A DNA stretch of 47,632 nucleotides from Ardenticatenaceae bacterium (GTDB taxonomy: Bacteria > Chloroflexota > Anaerolineae > Promineifilales > Promineifilaceae): positions 1-47,632 of the forward strand of contig WYBM01000074.1 in the NCBI GenBank assembly GCA_011525915.1, read 5' to 3'. Below, piece after piece: positions 42,347 to 47,632 of this stretch. The notes beneath the pieces were generated by a model. That model saw nothing but the letters and a program-made list of their open reading frames with translations, did no database searches and was not told the origin of the DNA. Within the stretch, counting starts at the first letter, position 1; the number at the start of each line of letters is the position of its first letter. Made by a program: the position numbers and the translations under genes.

Positions 42347-42907
42347 ATGAGCCGTGAGCAAGATAAAAAAGATAATTTGCAGGGCAGCACGTTAGCCGCC
42401 TTACTTAAAGATAAACCCAAGCGGGGACGGCCGTCTCATCTCATCAGCCGCCAAAATGTATACATTGCCCTCACTTCGGCGCAAAAGGCGACTTTGAAGC
42501 ATTTGGCATCTTGTTTGCCTGCCAGCATCGCCCGCGCCGATGTGGCTGACCTGGCCATTACCATCCTGGCCTTACGTTTGGAAGGGCTGCATCGGGCTGT
42601 GGCCGACCGCAACCGGACGATTCCCGAAGGAGTCACTGATTTAGAATCCTTATACTTGTTGTGGGATTTATCGCTGCCAGGCAAGGATGATGACGCCAGT
42701 TGGACCTCTATCAGGGTTTCGCCGCAGCAAGTATTAGATTTAGGCCGGGCACACGGCACCCTGAATGCTGCTTTTGGGGCTACGCGCAGTCAGACGTTTG
42801 TGCTTGGTCTGGCGCTGCTGGCCCAATGTTTGGAAGACCATCCCCTGGACGCCTCGGTGAAAACGCTGGAGGGGGTGAAACAGCATCTTATCCACAATTA
42901 TTTATGA
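42347..42907 (+). CDS. Unknown protein, possible ribbon-helix-helix DNA-binding partner of the ATPase
   Basis: A 186-aa protein I do not recognise. The N-terminus is charged and has the AT-hook-like KRGRPS (25-30). Residues about 37-85 ('NVYIALTSAQKATLKHLA ... ARADVADLAITILALRLEGL') have the beta-strand-helix-helix rhythm of ribbon-helix-helix proteins. The C-terminal half (about 100-186) is unassigned. It follows the ATPase by eight bases, so an ATPase plus DNA-binding adaptor pair is a reasonable reading. The stop codon lies inside a palindrome (42897-42923). Confidence 0.5.
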   Translation: MSREQDKKDNLQGSTLAALLKDKPKRGRPSHLISRQNVYIALTSAQKATLKHLASCLPASIARADVADLAITILALRLEGLHRAVADRNRTIPEGVTDLESLYLLWDLSLPGKDDDASWTSIRVSPQQVLDLGRAHGTLNAAFGATRSQTFVLGLALLAQCLEDHPLDASVKTLEGVKQHLIHNYL

Positions 42908-42923
42908 GTAGCTCACAAATAAT
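42897..42923. repeat. Palindrome shared with the RpiB-like gene upstream region
   Basis: ATTATTTATGAG (42897-42908) and CTCACAAATAAT (42912-42923) are 12-bp arms with one mismatch around TAG. Reverse-complemented, its core TTGTGAGCTACTCATAA is one base from that at 33354-33370. It spans the stop codon of the preceding gene. Confidence 0.45.
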
Positions 42924-43072
42924 GCACTCCAAGCCCTTTTTGTTTTGCGTATAGCCAGGAATCACTCGAGAAACGACCGTTTTCCAATTAACTAGATCAT
43001 TTGTTCAATTTTCTTTTTAACCCCTTTCCAGACGCCGATAACCCATCTGTGGCTATAACAATGGGACATAAG

Positions 43073-43078
43073 TAAAAT
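43073..43078 (+). promoter_or_regulatory. -10 element directly before the threonine synthase start
   Basis: TAAAAT ends six bases before the ATG at 43085 with no Shine-Dalgarno between, which fits a leaderless message. The -35 position (TGGCTA, 17 bases upstream) matches poorly. Confidence 0.35.
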
Positions 43079-43084
43079 ACGCCC

Positions 43085-44416
43085 ATGATCTACAATGCCC
43101 AATTCCGCTGTTTCCGGGGATGCCCCGGTGACTATTCCGTTTTTGATGTCATGTATACCTGCCCCCATTGTGGTGGCCTGCTGGAAGTTCACCATGACGT
43201 GGATGCCCTTAAACGCCGCAGCCCCGCAGCCTGGATGAAGCTGCTGGAAGACCGCGCTGGTTCTACCCAATGGCCTTATGGTTCGGGGGTGTGGGGTATG
43301 AAAGAGTGGATTATGCCCAACCTGCGTGACAAAAACATCGTCAGCATGTTTGAAGGTAACTCCAACCTGTATTGGGCGGAGCGGCTGGGAGCCCAAATTG
43401 GTGTGCCTGATTTATGGGTAAAACTGTGCGGCAACAGCCATACCGGGAGCTTTAAGGATCTGGGCATGACCGTGCTTGTCAGCGTGGTCAAGCAGATGAT
43501 GGCCGATGGCCGCCCGATCAAAGCCGTGGCCTGTGCCAGCACCGGTGATACCAGCGCAGCCCTGGCAGCGTATGCGGCAGCGGCCGGCATACCGGCGGTG
43601 GTTTTTTTGCCACAAAACAAAGTGAGCCGGGCGCAGCTCATCCAACCCATTGCCAACGGCGCCCATGTGTTGGCCTTGGATACAGACTTTGATGGCTGCA
43701 TGCACATTGTCAAGCAGATGACCCAAGACAACACGCTCTATCTGGCGAACTCCATGAATAGTCTACGTATTGAAGGCCAAAAGACAGTGGGTATTGAGAT
43801 CGTACGTCAATTTGATTGGGAAGTGCCAGACTGGATCGTAATGCCGGTGGGTAACCTGGGCAATATCAGCGCCTTGTACAAAGGGCTGAATCTGTTGGTA
43901 GATTTGGGCATTACCACAAAATTACCACGGTTGGTGGCGGCACAGGCCGCTAAAGCCAATCCATTTTATGAAAGCTTCCGCAATGGCTTTCGGGAGAAGG
44001 TTCGCCAGCAAGCGCAAAACACGTTGGCCTCAGCCATTCAGATTGGGGATCCGGTGAGCTATGAGAAGGCGGTGCAGGCCATTCAGGCGACGGATGGTAT
44101 TGTGGAACAGGCCACGGAGCATGAACTGGCCAATGCAGCTGGGCTGGCTGACAGAACCGGCATGTATACCTGTCCGCACACGGCCGTGGCCCTGGCCGTA
44201 CTCTTTAAACTGGTCAACCAGGGGACGATCAAGTCACAAGACCGGGTTATTGTCATCAGCACCGCCCATGGTCTCAAATTCACCAGCTTTAAACTGCGTT
44301 ACCATGAAGATGGGCTGGATGACGTGGAGGCCCAGTATGCCAACCCGCCCCTGCTGCTGCCCGCTGACGCCAATGTCGTGAAGGAAGCGCTGGCCCAGCG
44401 CTTGCACACAAATTAA
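43085..44416 (+). CDS. thrC: Threonine synthase
   Basis: A 443-aa PLP enzyme that should convert O-phosphohomoserine to threonine and phosphate. The N-terminal zinc ribbon has Cys9, Cys13, Cys26 and Cys29. The PLP lysine is Lys124 in HTGSFKDLG, the phosphate loop is ASTGDTSAALAAYAAAAG, and the late block 'GMYTCPHTAVALAVLFKL' and 'VISTAHGLKF' complete the fold. Full length with no added domain, in contrast to the receiver-fused paralogue at 10272. No other threonine-pathway gene is nearby. The best guess for ordinary threonine biosynthesis in this organism is this copy. Confidence 0.9.
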   Translation: MIYNAQFRCFRGCPGDYSVFDVMYTCPHCGGLLEVHHDVDALKRRSPAAWMKLLEDRAGSTQWPYGSGVWGMKEWIMPNLRDKNIVSMFEGNSNLYWAERLGAQIGVPDLWVKLCGNSHTGSFKDLGMTVLVSVVKQMMADGRPIKAVACASTGDTSAALAAYAAAAGIPAVVFLPQNKVSRAQLIQPIANGAHVLALDTDFDGCMHIVKQMTQDNTLYLANSMNSLRIEGQKTVGIEIVRQFDWEVPDWIVMPVGNLGNISALYKGLNLLVDLGITTKLPRLVAAQAAKANPFYESFRNGFREKVRQQAQNTLASAIQIGDPVSYEKAVQAIQATDGIVEQATEHELANAAGLADRTGMYTCPHTAVALAVLFKLVNQGTIKSQDRVIVISTAHGLKFTSFKLRYHEDGLDDVEAQYANPPLLLPADANVVKEALAQRLHTN

Positions 44417-44500
44417 ACAAATGGCCATTGCTCTGACAGTTGGTTTTAGGCGGGCACGTGGGGCTCGTTTAAAAATAACCTTGGACTTTTGCCAGGTAAT

Positions 44501-44593
44501 CAGTGATCAGTATCCAGTGATCAGTATCCAGTGATCAGTATCCAGTTGTCGGTCTAGAAGAATACCCTACTGAATACTGATTACTGATCACTG
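44501..44593. repeat. Tandem 14-bp repeat with an inverted partner
   Basis: CAGTGATCAGTATC occurs three times in a row from 44501. After a spacer of about 22 bases, ACTGAATACTGATTACTGATCACTG (split here: ACTGAATACTG and ATTACTGATCACTG, 44569-44593) runs in the opposite sense, so a long imperfect hairpin can form. It lies between the convergent genes ending at 44416 and 44614 and might end transcription from both. Confidence 0.6.
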
Positions 44594-44613
44594 TAAAGCA
44601 CTTGACGCTGTTG

Positions 44614-45705
44614 TTAGGGGGTAAAGGCTGTGTCACCAAACAATAGTGGCGCTGTATCTTCAATGCGCAGGCGGCCGTTATCCAGAAAATAAAGATGGTC
44701 CGTTATGGGATTGTGCCCCACCAGAACTACATCTTCTCTAAGCCAGGGAAGATAGACGCTGCCCAGTGGTTCACGTGGGTAGGCCTGTATGATAAAAATT
44801 GTATCTCCCCATGCTTCATATAGATAGTGCCGCTGCCAATCGGCGACAATGCCTTTAAGCAAAACAGCCTCATACCTGGCTTCCTCAAACCAGGTGGTCG
44901 ACCCATTCCAGGCCCAACTGGTACGCCAGCCTAGGCGATCCATGGTCGTGCCGTACAGGCTGTCTAGGAAGGGAACTGCCTGATAATACAATTCTACGCC
45001 GTAGCGCCCCAATTCCGTCAGGCTGGGGGCGTGGTAGGCAATCATTGTTTGTGAAACCCAGGGGGTGCACACATAAGTGATGAAAAACAGATAGAGCTTT
45101 TGGTTGACAAGATCATACGTGGTCTGGGCAATAGGTGCGTCTTCCCGCAATTCATCACACACCAGCACCGGTATGCTCACGGTGTGGCTGTGCACCACGG
45201 CCGCCGCCGCCGGGTCAACCACGTAGATCGTTTGATTGCGAAACGCGTAAACAAGCCCGGTGGCCGGGTCGACCTGCGGGCCGGCCCGGTCGGGGTCATT
45301 TTCCGGCAGGAGAATGGTGGCCAAAACGGCGCCGGTCACGGTGTCCAGAATAAGGAGACCTGCATCCCCTTGGTCAATGATGAGACGGTTATGCGCCCGC
45401 TCAAGAGCAATGCGGCCGGCAAAGGGGTATTTATGCAGCAAACGGCCGTCAGTGGCAGACATTTTAATTGTGAAGGCTTCCCCTGAACTTTGGGCTGGCG
45501 CAAAAAGCCAACCTTTTTCGCCGTCAATAAGCAACGGCTGGGTCAGCACTGTTGTTTCTTTCATGACGGCTGGCAAATAAACGACATGAGACCCTGAAAC
45601 TGTCTGATATGGTTGGTGATGGTCTGATGGCTGTGGCTGGGCCAAAGCTTCCCCTGTCATCACCCATAGAATCAAAGTAAGTGTTAAGCATCCAATCCAC
45701 TTCAT
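44614..45705 (-). CDS. Secreted YncE-like beta-propeller protein
   Basis: A 363-aa exported protein. The signal peptide is typical, with probable cleavage after Ala22 (GEALA-QPQP). The rest consists of beta-rich repeats with 'GRIALERAHNRLIIDQGDAGLLILDTVTGAVLA' and 'VDPATGLVYAFRNQTIYVVDPAAAAVV', the style of YVTN/YncE propellers. No enzyme motif is visible. AGAGGATAAC precedes the ATG, about nine bases away. There is no operon partner; the next genes on this strand begin with the hydrolase more than 140 bases upstream. Confidence 0.65.
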   Translation of the reverse strand: MKWIGCLTLTLILWVMTGEALAQPQPSDHHQPYQTVSGSHVVYLPAVMKETTVLTQPLLIDGEKGWLFAPAQSSGEAFTIKMSATDGRLLHKYPFAGRIALERAHNRLIIDQGDAGLLILDTVTGAVLATILLPENDPDRAGPQVDPATGLVYAFRNQTIYVVDPAAAAVVHSHTVSIPVLVCDELREDAPIAQTTYDLVNQKLYLFFITYVCTPWVSQTMIAYHAPSLTELGRYGVELYYQAVPFLDSLYGTTMDRLGWRTSWAWNGSTTWFEEARYEAVLLKGIVADWQRHYLYEAWGDTIFIIQAYPREPLGSVYLPWLREDVVLVGHNPITDHLYFLDNGRLRIEDTAPLLFGDTAFTP

Positions 45706-45847
45706 CGCTGTTATCCTCTTTTTGCATGTATTACCAGGGAGGTGGCCCCTTTACGCCAAGAGGGACCTCTGCTGGCATAATGCCTAGAGGATAACGTCAG
45801 CCGACGGTAATCATGTGCTTAACACAATACAATTTGGCCATACCGCG

Positions 45848-46723
45848 TTACAAATCTGTTACAGTTGGCAGTGGGGTAGTTACTTGTTCCAGCCACGCCA
45901 CTGTCTCCTGCCAAAGCGCCTGGGCTGCCGGCCGAAAGTAACCAAAATGCCCAATCGCCGGCAGCCCCACGTCGGCCGGGCTGATGTGGCGGCGTGATAG
46001 TCGGGGATAAGCCTGCATCATGGCATCGACAGACGGGGCAGTGCCCCAGTCATCGTCATCAAAGCTGTAAGCTAATACCGGCGCCTGAAACTGCTGGTAA
46101 CGGGCCAGCGGCAGGGTGGGGTCATCTAACAGGTAACCCGGTTGGCGGCACCATTTCGCCCACTCCAAGGCCACGCCCTTGGGCAGGTCTTCTGCCGGCC
46201 CCAATTTGCTCCAGGGCATATAACCAAACAGTTGTGACAATAGCGGGAGGGTAAGGTAAACGTGAAAAGCCACAGGCGCTTTCTGATGACCCCCTTGCAG
46301 CCGCCAGTAACCGCTTTGTGAGGAAAGGGTCACCACCGCGTTAATCTGCTCGCCATTGGGCAGTAGGCCAACAGTTTGACCGCCAAAGCTGTGGCCAATG
46401 TGGAAGAACCGTTGTGGCTGATAGGTGGCTTGTACCCAATCGACAACCCCTGCCATGTCTAACAGCGCCCACTCCCGCGCCAGAGCTTGGAATCCGCGTA
46501 AAGAAGCCGGCCGTGAGCCGCCAATGCCGCGGTAGTCATAGGTAACGGCCGTATACCCCTGTTCGGCTAGAAACCTGGCAAACGGTTTGTAATAACGTTG
46601 GGGCACGGCCGTAGCCGAATTGATGGTGACGACGGTGGCTGTGGGATTGGCTTCAGGCTGGTAGCAGGTAGCAGCCAACAAGAAGCCATCGCGGGCGGGA
46701 ATGGAGATCGTTTTAATGTGCAT
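45848..46723 (-). CDS. Alpha/beta hydrolase
   Basis: A 291-aa serine hydrolase. The nucleophile elbow is GHSFGGQ with Ser112; oxyanion-hole residues are likely near 'VTINSATAVPQRYY' (33-45); the acid and His are expected in 'YSFDDDDW' and 'IGHFGYF'. A helical insert (about 150-215) forms a lid. Substrate is unknown. It starts 10 bases after the TetR regulator gene's stop, so the two form an operon under the operator at 47351, and the enzyme probably acts on or clears the regulator's ligand. Confidence 0.8.
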   Translation of the reverse strand: MHIKTISIPARDGFLLAATCYQPEANPTATVVTINSATAVPQRYYKPFARFLAEQGYTAVTYDYRGIGGSRPASLRGFQALAREWALLDMAGVVDWVQATYQPQRFFHIGHSFGGQTVGLLPNGEQINAVVTLSSQSGYWRLQGGHQKAPVAFHVYLTLPLLSQLFGYMPWSKLGPAEDLPKGVALEWAKWCRQPGYLLDDPTLPLARYQQFQAPVLAYSFDDDDWGTAPSVDAMMQAYPRLSRRHISPADVGLPAIGHFGYFRPAAQALWQETVAWLEQVTTPLPTVTDL

Positions 46724-46733
46724 GTCTTATACC

Positions 46734-47336
46734 TCAACCATGATTGGTGGCCTTTTGCAAAGCATCTGCAAGCTGTTCTGTCAGACTGTCACGCACCAGT
46801 ATTAGTGGTTCTGTGCTGCGCTGTGCCTTACATAGGATTAACGCCCCTTCCAGGGCGGCAATCGTCACAATGGCTAACTGGTAGGCTCTATCAGCCATCA
46901 CCTCCCGGGCTTGCAGCGCGGTCGCAAATAGGGTGACCATATCATCAAAGCCGGCTTTGCATTCGACCTGGATCGGATCAATGGTAGCGGCCGTTTCTAG
47001 CGTTACCGTCGCAATAGGGCATCCTCGGTGATAGTTCCCATGTTCCATTTCTTGGATGTAATAGTCACAAAAGAGGTGAATGGCTTCCACCGGGCCAGGG
47101 ACAGAAGCGGCAATATTATGGAGCGAGACCATAATGCGCTCATTGGCCAGATGAACTGCGGCGGCGGCCAGTTCTACTTTTCCATCTGGGAAGTGATAGT
47201 ACAATGACCCCTTGGGGACACCGCTATCATCTATGACCTGGCTGATGCCGGTGGCATGAAAACCCTGCGTGCGCAGCAGCCGTGATGTCGTTTCCAGCAG
47301 GCGCTTTTTAGTCGCCTCTGATTTAGAGTAGCTCAT
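46734..47336 (-). CDS. TetR-family transcriptional repressor
   Basis: A 200-aa regulator. The N-terminal helix-turn-helix is clear: 'LLRTQGFHATGISQVIDDSGVPKGSLYYHFPDGK' (20-53). The ligand domain contains 'RGCPIATVTLE', typical of the LmrA/YxaF branch. It should repress its own gene and the downstream hydrolase by binding the sites at 47356-47389, and let go on binding a small hydrophobic ligand. AGGA eight bases upstream supports the start. Confidence 0.9.
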   Translation of the reverse strand: MSYSKSEATKKRLLETTSRLLRTQGFHATGISQVIDDSGVPKGSLYYHFPDGKVELAAAAVHLANERIMVSLHNIAASVPGPVEAIHLFCDYYIQEMEHGNYHRGCPIATVTLETAATIDPIQVECKAGFDDMVTLFATALQAREVMADRAYQLAIVTIAALEGALILCKAQRSTEPLILVRDSLTEQLADALQKATNHG

Positions 47337-47350
47337 TGTTGTATCCTGTT

Positions 47351-47394
47351 AAATTTAGACTGATTGGTATAAATATACCGAATGGTCTAAATTT
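47351..47394. promoter_or_regulatory. Tandem operator of the TetR regulator
   Basis: AAATTTAGAC (47351-47360) and GTCTAAATTT (47385-47394) are perfect 10-bp outer arms. Inside are two 16-bp TetR-like sites, TAGACTGATTGGTATA (47356-47371) and TATACCGAATGGTCTA (47374-47389), facing each other around an AA centre. The pair lies 15-58 bases upstream of the regulator's ATG, as expected for autoregulation. Confidence 0.75.
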
Positions 47395-47422
47395 GTCAAC
47401 ACAAAAACGTACAATTGCATAT

Positions 47423-47515
47423 GACGGACTTCTGGTTACGGGTGCTAGTACCAGTTTTCAGTGCTGGCCTACCTCTGAAAATAGTCTGTTGAACACTGGT
47501 TACTCACTTCTGAAA
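47423..47515. repeat. Mosaic intergenic repeat
   Basis: Contains GGACTTCTGGTTACGG, GGTGCTAGTACC, CCAGTTTTCAGTG and GAACACTGGTTACTCACTTC. The first three words are shared, reordered and inverted, with 18806-18858, and the last resembles the repeat at 20938. Confidence 0.5.
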
Positions 47516-47516
47516 T

Positions 47517-47554
47517 AAAAAAAGCCTCTTGAAACATGCTCAAGAGGCTTTTTT
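47517..47554. terminator. Bidirectional intrinsic terminator
   Basis: GCCTCTTGA (47524-47532) pairs perfectly with TCAAGAGGC (47540-47548) over a seven-base loop, with an A-tract before and T-tract after. It most likely ends the minus-strand gene that stops at 47585. Confidence 0.9.
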
Positions 47555-47584
47555 ACCGTTTACCGGTCACCGATTCTTAATGGC

Positions 47585-47632
47585 TTATTCCCCACCGGCA
47601 GTTACGACTACATCCTGTCTTTGGAAGTTGGC
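47585..47632 (-). CDS. 3' end of a minus-strand gene (partial)
   Basis: Reading left from the window edge in frame gives ANFQRQDVVVTAGGE and a TAA at 47587-47585. The call rests on the open frame and on the intrinsic terminator 31 bases past the stop. I cannot identify the protein from 15 residues. Confidence 0.5.
   Translation of the reverse strand, partial: ANFQRQDVVVTAGGE

Larger units (their letters stand above)
1114..46612. repeat. Highly iterated 8-bp palindrome ACGGCCGT
   Basis: A hand scan found about 70 copies across the window, from 1114-1121 to 46605-46612, or about one per 660 bases. Base composition predicts about one. Copies occur in all three codon frames (Thr-Ala-Val, Gly-Arg, Arg-Pro readings), on genes of both strands and in gaps. 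The pattern is comparable with the HIP1 palindrome of cyanobacteria. Exact count needs a program. Confidence 0.85.

Noticed and set aside
39570..42907. Tn7/Tn5053-like transposon
   Set aside because: Although the ATPase resembles TniB-type helpers, I found no transposase, terminal inverted repeats or target duplication.

Overview
The window looks like chromosomal DNA of a Chloroflexota bacterium, probably Anaerolineae-like. That is an inference from gene content: very large multi-GAF sensor proteins and kinases, many threonine/proline-rich lipoproteins, and DUF6504, DUF1361 and AMMECR1 proteins. No rRNA or tRNA gene was seen to confirm it. Base composition is about half G+C. The 8-bp palindrome ACGGCCGT recurs about 70 times by hand count, where roughly one would be expected by chance.

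Layout. 1-1714: edge of a divergent gene, then a GH13 glucosidase. 1987-13420: a signalling island on the + strand, with a CheY-like receiver, a membrane multi-GAF protein, a DUF574-type methyltransferase, a 1336-aa multi-GAF histidine kinase, a threonine synthase fused to a receiver domain, and a receiver-histidine kinase. 13586-17822: DMT transporter, GNAT/FemAB-like acyltransferase, MshA-like glycosyltransferase, AMMECR1 protein. 17874-20931: solute-binding lipoprotein, HD phosphohydrolase, HtrA-type protease lipoprotein. 21088-24550 (-): an aldehyde dehydrogenase and a GMC oxidoreductase, both with a C-terminal membrane anchor; together they would turn a hydrophobic alcohol into an acid at the membrane.

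24788-26775: parA-parB preceded by a perfect 20-bp palindrome. A one-base variant of it lies 4.7 kb away inside an aldo/keto reductase gene, so the two are candidate centromere (parS) sites. 26783-35436: an OmpR-type regulator, an SH3 lipoprotein, the aldo/keto reductase, a beta-propeller lipoprotein, a radical SAM protein with a helix-hairpin-helix tail, an RpiB-like protein with altered active-site residues, and a run of small membrane proteins (DUF1361, VanZ-like). 35613-38633: a NarL-type regulator and membrane histidine kinase pair. 38613-39533: a metallo-beta-lactamase-fold hydrolase.

39570-42907 is an accessory-looking stretch: an unknown protein with possible winged-helix regions, a 660-bp gap holding a well-formed candidate small RNA (promoter, closing helix, hairpins, intrinsic terminator), an ExeA/TniB-like ATPase with a leaderless-type promoter, and a small possible ribbon-helix-helix protein. 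43085-47336: a normal threonine synthase, a secreted beta-propeller protein, and a TetR regulator plus alpha/beta hydrolase operon with a clear tandem operator. The window ends in an intrinsic terminator and the 3' end of a further minus-strand gene.

Mosaic intergenic repeats built from CAGTGATCAGT/CAGTAACCAGT-like words occur at five places.
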